Positions 1-7,912 of a DNA stretch of 64,000 nucleotides are shown here, piece by piece. Every line of letters starts with the position of its first letter. The first letter of the stretch is position 1. Made by a program: the position numbers and the translations under genes. Under the pieces are notes generated by a model, which was given only the letters and a program-made list of their open reading frames with translations, had not been told where the DNA came from and did not search any database. Source of the DNA: Cohnella mopanensis (GTDB taxonomy: Bacteria; Bacillota; Bacilli; Paenibacillales; Paenibacillaceae); the NCBI RefSeq assembly GCF_022352055.1, contig NZ_JAKRWM010000009.1, positions 186,001-250,000 of the forward strand. The letters are read 5' to 3'.

Positions 1-965
1 CCCGCCATCGTCTCCACGCTCGTTAATCCTAAACGGTCAGCTTGCTGTTTAATGAGAGCTTCCTTATGAGGATGCACATCATTGGCGATAATTTTTCCTT
101 CGTTGCGCATAATCTCCGCTAAATGCGTCGTCTTACCGCCCGGAGCCGCACAGCAATCGAGAACCTGCATGCCGGGCTTAGGATTAGCCACAGCGGCGAC
201 CAGCATGGAGCTCTCGTCCTGAACCGTGATCCATCCTTGTTGATACCAATCCGAATGGACGAGATTTCCCGCCTTCTGCGTGAGAATGCCTTCGCTCGTT
301 AACGGGGACGGAATCGCCTCCATTCCTGCGTCCGTCAGCCCCGCCACGACTTGATCCCGGGTAGCCCTCATCCGGTTCACGCGAGCTGAAGCATGAGGAT
401 GATCGTTATTGGCTGCGCATATTTCTTCGGTTACTTTTTCCCCGAATTCAGAAATCCAACGTTCAACTAACCATAACGGATGGCTATGCGTAAGCGATAT
501 TCTTTCCGCTACCGGCAAGCTTTCAGGAAGCGCCGCATCGAAGCCTTCTCGCAACAATCCCCGCAACACTCCGTTCACGAGCCCGCCGATACCGGCATGT
601 CCCCGTTTCTTAGCTATCCGCACTGCTTCGTCTACGGCCGCATGTGCGGGTACTCGGGATAACCAGCGAAGCTGGTAATAGCTCATCCGAAGCAAGCTTC
701 GTACCCATGGCTCTATTTTATTGGGCCAGCCTTTAACACGGCCCTTCAGATCATGATCGATCGTGTTAAGCCGCTGAATCGTTCCATATACAAGCTCGGT
801 GGCCAGCGCCGCATCCGGTCGGGAGAGATCGGAAGACTGCAAAGCTTGATTAAGCTCAAGCCCGCTATATGCCCCCGCCATTTCCACATTATGCAACACG
901 TTCATGGCGACTTCTCGCGCCCCTTGCGGCTTGCCGCCGGGCAATCGAATCGGTTTCTTCATCAT
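1..965 (-). CDS. rsmB: 16S rRNA (cytosine-C5)-methyltransferase RsmB, partial (3' end off the left edge)
   Basis: Methylates C967 of 16S rRNA using SAM. Only about 321 N-terminal codons lie in the window and the frame stays open to base 1, so the gene is incomplete. The N-terminus (RLPGGKPQGAREVAMNVL) is the NusB-like RNA-binding domain. Near the cut end the SAM-binding motif LDCCAAPGGKT of the Rsm/NOL1 family is visible. The two catalytic cysteines of motifs IV and VI would lie beyond the edge. The start is ambiguous between ATGs at 965 and 962, both behind an AGGA Shine-Dalgarno; 965 is used. It is the last gene of the remA...fmt cluster but is separated from fmt by about 250 bases carrying a repeat doublet. 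Confidence 0.93.
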   Translation of the reverse strand, partial: MMKKPIRLPGGKPQGAREVAMNVLHNVEMAGAYSGLELNQALQSSDLSRPDAALATELVYGTIQRLNTIDHDLKGRVKGWPNKIEPWVRSLLRMSYYQLRWLSRVPAHAAVDEAVRIAKKRGHAGIGGLVNGVLRGLLREGFDAALPESLPVAERISLTHSHPLWLVERWISEFGEKVTEEICAANNDHPHASARVNRMRATRDQVVAGLTDAGMEAIPSPLTSEGILTQKAGNLVHSDWYQQGWITVQDESSMLVAAVANPKPGMQVLDCCAAPGGKTTHLAEIMRNEGKIIANDVHPHKEALIKQQADRLGLTSVETMA

Positions 966-1046
966 TCGCATCCTATCTGCTTATAAGTCTGTGTTTCTAC
1001 GCCATTAGCTTCGCTGATAGCGGGTGAGGCACTTTAGTTTGCTATG

Positions 1047-1136
1047 TAGTCAGGTTTCACCGGACTGCAGCGCGTTCCGAGGTGCTTTGGAGCTGTTTAG
1101 TCAGGTTTCACCGGACTGCAGAGCCAGATGAGTCGC
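1047..1136. repeat. Doublet of hairpin repeats, 51-nt period (locus A)
   Basis: A 24-base sequence occurs identically at 1047-1070 and 1098-1121, exactly 51 bases apart, between fmt and rsmB. Each copy can fold as AGTCAGG-TTTCA-CCGGACT (1048-1066 and 1099-1117; one A/G mismatch in the stem). A related doublet with the same 51-base spacing lies at 20036-20105. The rest of the 972-1212 gap shows no gene or obvious terminator. Confidence 0.8.
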
Positions 1137-1212
1137 CGCTCCCGATAAGATGTGCCTCAACCTCCGGGTTATAGTAGCCATAAGCTCCCCAGGCAAGCAA
1201 AAAAGCTCGGGA

Positions 1213-2166
1213 TCACCCGAGCGTCTTACCGGGAGCTAGCCGAGCGCCTTTGGCATACTCCGCTGCCGCTAACGTTTTCTTGCCGGCTGGCTGAACTTCC
1301 GTTAATACGATACTTCCGTCACCCGTGCGAACGCGGATTCCGAATGCCCCTGTCTCCAATACGGAACCTGGAGCCATTGCTGCCCACTCTGGGCGCAACG
1401 CGCTATCGGCGGCTTCAGGAATTCGGATGCTCCACACCTTGAATACCTCGCCGTCCAAATACGTAAAACCTCCAGCCATCGGACTGAGGCCACGCACCCG
1501 ATTAAACAGTTGCCGCGAATCGCAATTCCAATCCAGCTTCTCGTCTTCCCGCGACAAGTTCGGCGCGTAAGTCGCTTCACTTTCTTCTTGCGGCGTTCTC
1601 CCGGCTGTCCCCTCCGCTATGCGGGGCAACCATTCTAACAACAATTCAGCGCCAGCGACGCTAAGCTTCTCGAAGATCGTGCCCGCCGTATCTTCATCGG
1701 TGATCGGTACTTCCACCTTGGAGATCATATCCCCGGTATCCAAGCCTTCCGCCATGTACATGAGCGTAACGCCCGTCACCGATTCCCCGTTAATGATCGA
1801 TCGTTGAATCGGTGCGCCGCCGCGATAGCGGGGCAGCAATGAGCCGTGCACGTTAATACAGCCGAAACGCGGAAGATCGAGCACCGATTTCGGAAGAATT
1901 TGTCCGTATGCGGCAGTAATAATCAAATCCGGCGCAATGGCCGCCACCGCGGCAACGCCTTCCGGCGAGCGCAACTTCTCCGGTTGCACAACGGTAAGCC
2001 CGCGCTCTACCGCATAAGCTTTCACCGGCGACGGAGTAAGTTCGCGCTTGCGCCCCTTCGGCCGATCCGGCTGAGTGACGACCGCCGCGATCTCGTAACC
2101 TTTGTCCAGCAATAAGGCCAATGAAGATACGGCGAATTGCGGCGTACCCATAAACAATATTTTCAT
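1213..2166 (-). CDS. fmt: Methionyl-tRNA formyltransferase
   Basis: Formylates the amino group of initiator Met-tRNA with 10-formyl-THF. The 317-aa product has the usual length. The catalytic triad region is clear: N105 and H107 in NVHGSLLPRYRG and D143 in EGLDTGDM, followed by a C-terminal OB-like tRNA-binding domain. The open frame extends 22 codons upstream, but MKILFMGTPQFAV is the family N-terminus, and its ATG has a GAGG Shine-Dalgarno inside the end of def. The start lies one base after the def stop, so translation is probably coupled with deformylase, the functional partner that later removes the formyl group. Confidence 0.97.
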   Translation of the reverse strand: MKILFMGTPQFAVSSLALLLDKGYEIAAVVTQPDRPKGRKRELTPSPVKAYAVERGLTVVQPEKLRSPEGVAAVAAIAPDLIITAAYGQILPKSVLDLPRFGCINVHGSLLPRYRGGAPIQRSIINGESVTGVTLMYMAEGLDTGDMISKVEVPITDEDTAGTIFEKLSVAGAELLLEWLPRIAEGTAGRTPQEESEATYAPNLSREDEKLDWNCDSRQLFNRVRGLSPMAGGFTYLDGEVFKVWSIRIPEAADSALRPEWAAMAPGSVLETGAFGIRVRTGDGSIVLTEVQPAGKKTLAAAEYAKGARLAPGKTLG

Positions 2167-2167
2167 G

Positions 2168-2668
2168 CTAATCCTCATCCCGCTCCTGTTCGTCATGCTT
2201 GCGGGCTTCGTACACGGATTCGGCAGTATCAATGAACAGAACGCCGTTCAAGTGATCTACTTCATGCTGAAATGCCCTCGACAGAAATTCAGTGCTCTCA
2301 TATTGTATCGGATTGCCGTTGCGATCCTGGCCCCGGATGACGATCCGGTTCGCCCGGCGAACATCGCCTTGAAGCCCTGGAATGCTAAGGCAGCCTTCAG
2401 GCCCGAGCTGTTCCCCTTCCGCGGAGACGATCTCAGGATTGACCAATTCGATGAGTTCATGTTCATCCCCGACATCGACGACGATGACACGCTTCAATAT
2501 TCCGACCTGAGGTGCAGCTAACCCGACTCCGTCGGCGTCATACATCGTATCCGCCATGTCGTCCAGCAATTTATGCAGGTTGGCATTGAACTTCGTCACT
2601 TCCTGCGCTCTTTCCCTAAGCACAGAATCTGGGTGTTTCACGATTAATCGAATTGACATAAACGGCAT
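2168..2668 (-). CDS. def: Peptide deformylase
   Basis: Removes the N-formyl group from nascent proteins; a cytosolic Fe/Zn enzyme. The 166-aa protein carries all three family motifs in order: GVGLAAPQVG (motif 1), EGCLSIPG with the metal-binding Cys (motif 2) and QHEVDHLNG with the HExxH metal ligands and catalytic Glu (motif 3). The chosen ATG at 2668 has an AAGG Shine-Dalgarno about four bases upstream; an in-frame ATG at 2659 (MSIRLIV) also fits the family start but is badly spaced. It sits between priA and fmt in the conserved order and nearly touches fmt (1-base gap). Confidence 0.96.
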   Translation of the reverse strand: MPFMSIRLIVKHPDSVLRERAQEVTKFNANLHKLLDDMADTMYDADGVGLAAPQVGILKRVIVVDVGDEHELIELVNPEIVSAEGEQLGPEGCLSIPGLQGDVRRANRIVIRGQDRNGNPIQYESTEFLSRAFQHEVDHLNGVLFIDTAESVYEARKHDEQERDED

Positions 2669-2700
2669 CCATCCTTCTCGTTACAGGTTGTTCACTAGCC

Positions 2701-5196
2701 TTATAGCATCATCTGAGGATCCACGTCGACGCTTATCTGCACGCCTGCGCGTTTCACCGCATCCGCTATTTCCACTAATACTTGAGAAGCCAACAAACTC
2801 GCGTCGACGTCTCCTCGATATTTTACCATACATTGAAAACGGTAGCGATCCTTCAATCTCGCGATCGGCGAAGAAACGGGGCCTAACACTTCCAAGGCTG
2901 CATGGCCTCCCATGTCGAAATCCTTGCGAATGCCAAGAGCCGCCGCTTTCTCCCGAATGCCTACCGCGAAGCTTGAACCTATTGAAAGCAGCATAGGCAC
3001 GGATTCATGGGAGAAGGTTACCGACAAAAGTCGACCGTAAGGCGGGTAACCTAGCTGCTTGCGCAGCACGAGAGCTCTCTCTACGAACCCATTATAGTCA
3101 TGGCCCTGAACGTACGTAATCGACTCATGCTCGGGATCGTAGGTCTGAATAATGACCTCGCCCGGAAGCTCGTGGCGGCCTGCTCTGCCCGCAACCTGCG
3201 TCAATAGTTGAAACGTCCGCTCGGATGCCCGGAAATCAGGCAATCTTAGAGCGGCGTCGGCAGCCAGTACGCCTACTAAAGTAACGTAAGGGAAATCGAG
3301 CCCTTTGGCCACCATTTGCGTACCGAGCAGCACGTCCGCTCGCCGTTCGCGGAACTCCGTTAGCCATCTCTCGTGGGAGCCCTTCTCCGTAGTCGTATCT
3401 ACATCCATCCGAATAACTCGGATTCCGGGGAACGTCTGGGCTAGCGACTCCTCCACCTTCTGCGTACCCGTGCCAAAGAAACGAATGTGCGGGCTTTCGC
3501 AGCTTGGGCACGTCTTCGGTTCGGCTTCCGAATAACCGCAGTAATGGCATCTAAGATTTTGAGATCCTCTATGATAGGTTAGAGAAATCTCGCAATGCGG
3601 ACACGCGGCGGTATAGCCGCATGATCGGCACATGACGAACGTCGCATAACCTCTGCGATTAAGCAACAAGACGATTTGCTCTTGCTTCGCAAGTCGATCC
3701 CGGATGGCGTCAGCTAGCGGCCTGCTGAACATCGCTCGGTTACCAAGCTTCAATTCCTCTCTCATATCCACGATACGGACGCCTGGGAGAGGACGATTGG
3801 CAACCCTCTCCGGCAGAGCGATGTACTCCGTCCCGCCTAACCCCGTTTCCCGACCTAGGTAGACTGCCGCTTCGTAACTTTCCAGCGCGGGAGTCGCCGA
3901 GCCTAGAACGACAACCGCATCATGGAGCCGAGCTCGCTCTACCGCTACGTCGCGAGCGTGATATTTCGGGCTCTCTTCTTGCTTGTACGACGTTTCGTGT
4001 TCTTCATCAATGACGATAAGTCCGATGCTCGTGAACGGTGCGAAAATAGCCGAGCGGGCACCAACAGCGACCTGTGCCCTGCCTTCCCTGATTTTGCGCC
4101 ATTCATCGTAACGTTCCCCGTTGGACAACCGGCTGTGCAGCACAGCGACCCTTGCACCGAAGCGACTTTTGAACCGTTCGACCATCTGCGGCGTAAGCGC
4201 GATTTCCGGAACGAGAACGATGGCTTCGCGACCGAATTCCAAACACCGCTGAATCGCTTGCAGGTAAACCTCGGTTTTGCCGCTTCCCGTAACGCCATGC
4301 AGAAGGAACGTTTTATTTTCGCGCGAATCTATTGCCGATTGAATCGGGGCTAACGCTACCGCTTGCTTGGGAGTGAGCTTCATCGGAGCGGATGCCGGAA
4401 AATCCCGGTCGGCATACGGATCGCGATCCTCCGTAACCGAGCGGATCTCGAGCAAGCCTCTCTCGGCGAGCGAACGGATCGTAGAAGACGTCGTGCCCGC
4501 GGCTTCCGTCAGCTTCAATACGGCGATCGGCTCATTGTTCTCTACGAGGTATTGCGCGACTTCCCTTTGCTTATTCGCCCTTGCCGGGATGCTCCCGATC
4601 GCTATCGTTAACTTTTCCGGCGTCTCGGGAAATACCGTCTGAACGGTTTTGACGGACAATTGATCCTCTACCCTCTGACGTTCCTCCAAGCGCCCTTGAC
4701 GAAGCCAGCGCTTGAGCAGATGTCCTTGCTCCGGATATTGCTGCAGAAGGTTCGTCAGCTTAAGCGGTTTACCCTTCATCAACGCAAGCAAGAGACCGCC
4801 GCTCTCGGCGATCTCTTCCGCGGACCATACTGCCGTAGCGGCCGGAAATACGTATTTCTCCGCCTTTCCTTTCAGCGCGGCGGGGAGCATCGCTTGCAAC
4901 GCTACCGTAAGTGGGCATAACCACCTTCTGCTCATCCACTCCCCAAGCTCCACTAATTCCGGCGAGAGCGGAGGAACGGCGTCTAACAGATCTTCCAGCG
5001 GCTTCAGCTTCGCATACTCGACTTCTGCATCCTCCGCCAGCCCGATTACGATTCCTTGAAGCTTGCGGGGTCCGAAGGGAACCGCAACACGGCTGCCGAT
5101 CTCCACCCAGCCGTTCAGACGATCCGGAATTAAATAATCGAACGTACGGTCCGTATCCCGGCTCGGTACGTCAACAATGACTCTGGCAACGGTCAT
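2701..5196 (-). CDS. priA: Primosomal protein N' (replication restart helicase PriA)
   Basis: 3'-5' superfamily-2 DNA helicase that recognises stalled forks and loads the replicative helicase. The 831-aa product is slightly longer than typical. Order of domains: N-terminal DNA-binding domain (about 1-110), helicase core with Walker A GVTGSGKT (301-308) and DEEH box (397-400), and a zinc-binding insert with eight cysteines (C523, C526, C532, C535, C550, C553, C563, C566). The QVAGRAGR-type motif VI follows. Its start overlaps the stop of coaBC by four bases (ATGA), so the two are translationally coupled. Confidence 0.97.
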   Translation of the reverse strand: MTVARVIVDVPSRDTDRTFDYLIPDRLNGWVEIGSRVAVPFGPRKLQGIVIGLAEDAEVEYAKLKPLEDLLDAVPPLSPELVELGEWMSRRWLCPLTVALQAMLPAALKGKAEKYVFPAATAVWSAEEIAESGGLLLALMKGKPLKLTNLLQQYPEQGHLLKRWLRQGRLEERQRVEDQLSVKTVQTVFPETPEKLTIAIGSIPARANKQREVAQYLVENNEPIAVLKLTEAAGTTSSTIRSLAERGLLEIRSVTEDRDPYADRDFPASAPMKLTPKQAVALAPIQSAIDSRENKTFLLHGVTGSGKTEVYLQAIQRCLEFGREAIVLVPEIALTPQMVERFKSRFGARVAVLHSRLSNGERYDEWRKIREGRAQVAVGARSAIFAPFTSIGLIVIDEEHETSYKQEESPKYHARDVAVERARLHDAVVVLGSATPALESYEAAVYLGRETGLGGTEYIALPERVANRPLPGVRIVDMREELKLGNRAMFSRPLADAIRDRLAKQEQIVLLLNRRGYATFVMCRSCGYTAACPHCEISLTYHRGSQNLRCHYCGYSEAEPKTCPSCESPHIRFFGTGTQKVEESLAQTFPGIRVIRMDVDTTTEKGSHERWLTEFRERRADVLLGTQMVAKGLDFPYVTLVGVLAADAALRLPDFRASERTFQLLTQVAGRAGRHELPGEVIIQTYDPEHESITYVQGHDYNGFVERALVLRKQLGYPPYGRLLSVTFSHESVPMLLSIGSSFAVGIREKAAALGIRKDFDMGGHAALEVLGPVSSPIARLKDRYRFQCMVKYRGDVDASLLASQVLVEIADAVKRAGVQISVDVDPQMML

Positions 5197-6452
5197 CTTC
5201 CCGGTCCTTTCCCATCGCCTTGAGCTTGCTGCAGGCTTAACGTCGATTGCGCAATATCCAGCAGCTTCTCCGCCACCGCTCTCTTCGTCATCTGCGGAAC
5301 GTTCTCGATCAGCCCTCGGGGACCGTATATGCTAACGATATTCGTATCCGTTCCGAATCCCGCGCCAGTCTCCGCTACGTTATTCGCGACGATAAGATCG
5401 CATTTTTTTCTATTCAGCTTGTCCATCGCGTGTTTCTCCACGTCGTTCGTCTCCGCGGCAAAACCGATGACCAATGGCTTGTCCTTATTGGGTTGAGCGT
5501 TTTTCCACTCTCCGACCGCTAGCAAAATATCCGGATTGCGAACAAGCTCTAGCGACATTTTATCGTCGGTTTTTTTGATCTTCTGCGTAGCTTGGTGCAC
5601 AGGACGATAATCCGCGACGGCCGCGGCTTTGACGACGATATCCGTCCCGGGCAGACGTTCCATGACAGCATCGTGCATTTGCGAAGCGGAATCGACCTTG
5701 ACGAGGTTAACTCCGTGAGGAACGTTCGCTTCGGTCTTCCCGCAGATAAGCGTGACCTCGGCACCGCGATCTCTTGCCGCTTCTGCAATCGCGAAGCCCA
5801 TCTTACCCGAGGAGTCATTCGTAATGTAGCGAACGGGATCGATTCTTTCCACCGTTCCCCCTGCCGTTACGAGAACACGCTTACCGGACAACGGCTTCGG
5901 TCCGACTAGCATTGCCACGATAGCTTCAACGATCTCATCTGGCTCCGCAAGTCTGCCTTTGCCAACATATCCGCATGCTAATTGGCCTGTCCCCGGTTCC
6001 ACGAAGGTGGCGCCTCTCGAGGCAAGCTTGTTCACGTTGTCGATAACGGCGGGATGCTCCCACATATGTACGTTCATAGCAGGCGCGATCAGCAAAGGTG
6101 CCGTCGTCGCCAGCAAAGTCGTACTGATCATATCATCCGCCAAACCGTTCGCCAGCTTGGATAGCAGATTCGCCGTAGCCGGCGCGATTACTGCTAGATC
6201 GGCAGAATCCGCCCAATCGATATGTTGAACGATAGAAGCGTCTTTCTCGTCGAAAACATCCGTAGCGACGGGATACCGAGTAAGCGTCTGCAGCGTTAGC
6301 GGCGTAATGAATCGTGTCGCGCCTTCCGTCATCATAACCCTTACTATGGCACCGAGGCCCACTAGACGACTGCACAGCGTAGCGGACTTGTATGCGGCTA
6401 TACCGCCGGACACTCCTAACAAAATCGTTTTTCCCGATAGCGACTTGTTCAT
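5193..6452 (-). CDS. coaBC: Bifunctional phosphopantothenoylcysteine decarboxylase / phosphopantothenate-cysteine ligase
   Basis: Catalyses two successive steps of coenzyme A synthesis. The N-terminal flavoprotein half (CoaC, about 1-185) has the GVSGGIAAYK nucleotide-binding start, catalytic His in VQHIDWADSAD, the PAMNVHMW motif and the ACGYVGKGRL clamp. The C-terminal half (CoaB, about 190-405) has VTAGGTVERIDPVRYITN and the KIKK segment that binds substrate. At 419 aa it is full length. GGGAGGGGAACC precedes the ATG. A possible terminator lies between it and rpoZ, so expression may be lower than for the upstream genes. Confidence 0.97.
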   Translation of the reverse strand: MNKSLSGKTILLGVSGGIAAYKSATLCSRLVGLGAIVRVMMTEGATRFITPLTLQTLTRYPVATDVFDEKDASIVQHIDWADSADLAVIAPATANLLSKLANGLADDMISTTLLATTAPLLIAPAMNVHMWEHPAVIDNVNKLASRGATFVEPGTGQLACGYVGKGRLAEPDEIVEAIVAMLVGPKPLSGKRVLVTAGGTVERIDPVRYITNDSSGKMGFAIAEAARDRGAEVTLICGKTEANVPHGVNLVKVDSASQMHDAVMERLPGTDIVVKAAAVADYRPVHQATQKIKKTDDKMSLELVRNPDILLAVGEWKNAQPNKDKPLVIGFAAETNDVEKHAMDKLNRKKCDLIVANNVAETGAGFGTDTNIVSIYGPRGLIENVPQMTKRAVAEKLLDIAQSTLSLQQAQGDGKGPGR

Positions 6453-6515
6453 GGTTCCCCTCCCTGCAAGTAAACAAAATCACTAGAAATAGAAAAATGA
6501 TCCATCAAAGCGTAG

Positions 6516-6539
6516 AAAAAAAACAACCGCGTGGGTTGT
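6516..6539 (-). terminator. Candidate intrinsic terminator between rpoZ and coaBC
   Basis: On the minus strand ACAACC (6539-6534) pairs with GGTTGT (6528-6523) across a five-base loop and is followed by eight T (complement of 6516-6523). The stem is only 6 bp, so it may be leaky and leave some read-through into coaBC-priA-def-fmt. Confidence 0.6.
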
Positions 6540-6565
6540 CCTTCCTTCCGATCCTATTCAGAATC

Positions 6566-6787
6566 CTAATCTTTGATCACCGTAGGAACAATTTTCAAAT
6601 GCTCGACTTTGATCGCCTCGTGATAAATTTCCTCGAGAGCGACGCCAACGAATTTATGGGATTTAGGAGCACCTAAGTTGCACATAACACCTTCGCGCAA
6701 CCCGCGGGCTCTCTTGGAAGCAGCAACGACAAGCGTATATTTACTGTCCACTTTCTTAACCAATTCATCAATGGATGGATATAACAT
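6566..6787 (-). CDS. rpoZ: DNA-directed RNA polymerase omega subunit
   Basis: Small RNA polymerase subunit that stabilises beta'. The 73-aa product starts MLYPSIDELVKKVDSKYTLVV and contains the conserved ASKRARGLREG segment of omega, followed by a C-terminal helix (ALEEIYHEAIKVEHLK). The frame is open further upstream, but the ATG at 6787 is preceded by AAAGAGGTGATATC, an excellent Shine-Dalgarno, and lies 13 bases after the gmk stop. Position next to gmk is conserved in Firmicutes. Confidence 0.96.
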   Translation of the reverse strand: MLYPSIDELVKKVDSKYTLVVAASKRARGLREGVMCNLGAPKSHKFVGVALEEIYHEAIKVEHLKIVPTVIKD

Positions 6788-6800
6788 GATATCACCTCTT

Positions 6801-7427
6801 TCAGACGTTGTCTGCGGTATTGACGACCTCAAGCTGCTGAAACAGCTCGCCTAGAAATCTCTCCCGCTTGCAATGCTCCGCCGTAATGATGGAGCGGATG
6901 CGGTCGCACGCCTGATCGATCTCGTCGTTTACGACAGCGTAATCGTAATGGTGCAGCAAATTCATTTCTTCCACGGCAACCGATAATCGGTGGTCGATCG
7001 TGGCTTGAGACTCCGTCCCTCTGCCTACGATTCTTTGCTTCAACTCGTTCAAGGAAGGCGGCATTAGGAAAATAAATACGCCGCCGGCGAATTTCTCCCT
7101 TACCTTCAACGCTCCCTGCACTTCGATTTCTAGAATAATATCCTTTCCTTCGGAAAGCGTCTTCTCCACGAAGTCGCGCGGCGTACCATAGTAGTTGCCG
7201 ACGTACTCTGCATGCTCTAACAGCGCGTCCGCCTCTATCATTTGGTGAAACTGCTCGCGAGTCTTGAAGAAATAATTGACTCCGTCCAGTTCGCCTTCCC
7301 GGGGAGTCCGGGTCGTTGCCGAGACGGAATAGATTAGATCAGGCAGCTTGCGGCGCAACGCGGCGCAGACTGTGCCCTTGCCCACTCCTGAAGGTCCGGA
7401 TAATACGAATAATATTCCTCTGCTCAT
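6801..7427 (-). CDS. gmk: Guanylate kinase
   Basis: Phosphorylates GMP to GDP with ATP; also a (p)ppGpp target in Firmicutes. The 208-aa protein begins [20 protein letters not shown], with the P-loop GPSGVGKGT at about 9-17, and contains the GMP-binding [15 protein letters not shown] and the [10 protein letters not shown] motif. The open frame extends 47 codons upstream, over the end of remA; the ATG at 7427 is preferred because homologues start there, although its Shine-Dalgarno (GGGGAA) is modest. It lies 13 bases after remA. Confidence 0.96.
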   Translation of the reverse strand: MSRGILFVLSGPSGVGKGTVCAALRRKLPDLIYSVSATTRTPREGELDGVNYFFKTREQFHQMIEADALLEHAEYVGNYYGTPRDFVEKTLSEGKDIILEIEVQGALKVREKFAGGVFIFLMPPSLNELKQRIVGRGTESQATIDHRLSVAVEEMNLLHHYDYAVVNDEIDQACDRIRSIITAEHCKRERFLGELFQQLEVVNTADNV

Positions 7428-7440
7428 GGTGTTCCCCAAT

Positions 7441-7701
7441 TCATTCATCGTGTTCGTCGTCTTTGGTAGACAACCGGTGTGCAACCGTCTCCGGCTGGAC
7501 TGCCGACAAAATAACGTGATCGCTGTCGGTAATGATGACAGCCCGAGTCCGTCGACCATAAGTCGCATCGATCAACATGTGACGGTCACGTGCTTCTTGA
7601 ATAATCCGTTTAATCGGAGCCGATTCCGGACTGACGATTGAAATAATCCGATTCGCTGAAACGATATTGCCAAATCCGATATTAATCAGCTTGATCGCCA
7701 T
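7441..7701 (-). CDS. remA: Extracellular matrix regulatory protein RemA (DUF370)
   Basis: DNA-binding regulator that in Bacillus subtilis activates biofilm-matrix and osmoprotection operons. The 86-aa protein starts [20 protein letters not shown] and has the conserved [15 protein letters not shown] and [12 protein letters not shown] segments. The strong Shine-Dalgarno GGAGG is 13 bases from this ATG, which is long; an in-frame GTG at 7710 (adding three residues) is better spaced and could be the real start. It heads the gmk-rpoZ operon, as in Bacillus, but the yicC/yloC-type gene normally upstream is not present here. Confidence 0.93.
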   Translation of the reverse strand: MAIKLINIGFGNIVSANRIISIVSPESAPIKRIIQEARDRHMLIDATYGRRTRAVIITDSDHVILSAVQPETVAHRLSTKDDEHDE

Positions 7702-7869
7702 GATTAGCACTTTCCCTCCGGTCATTCCTACCAAACAGCGTATAGGCGGGATACCAAGCATCGCTTCCAGTGTTGCCGAAAGCGGCTCCCCGCATACTGC
7801 AGGCTTGAAAATGCCTATTCTCTTCATCTATGAGAGGTTATTCAACTCTCATTAACGATATATTGCTTT

Positions 7870-7898
7870 ATTGTACTTCAAATCCCAAAGTGGGACAA
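7870..7898 (-). promoter_or_regulatory. Sigma-A type promoter upstream of remA
   Basis: Read on the minus strand: TTGTCC (7898-7893), 17-base spacer, TACAAT (7875-7870). It lies about 170 bases upstream of remA and just after the stop of the upstream methyltransferase gene, so it would start the remA-gmk-rpoZ transcript. Confidence 0.55.
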
Positions 7899-7912
7899 GA
7901 GGATGGCGCAGG

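Noticed and set aside
1152-1442. Plus-strand frames across fmt, priA, the helicases and other genes
   Set aside because: These are shadows of strongly coding minus-strand genes, without ribosome-binding sites or recognisable proteins.
7702-7827. 42-codon N-terminal extension of RemA
   Set aside because: Sequence upstream of [12 protein letters not shown] is unlike the family, and the GGAGG site lies downstream of it.
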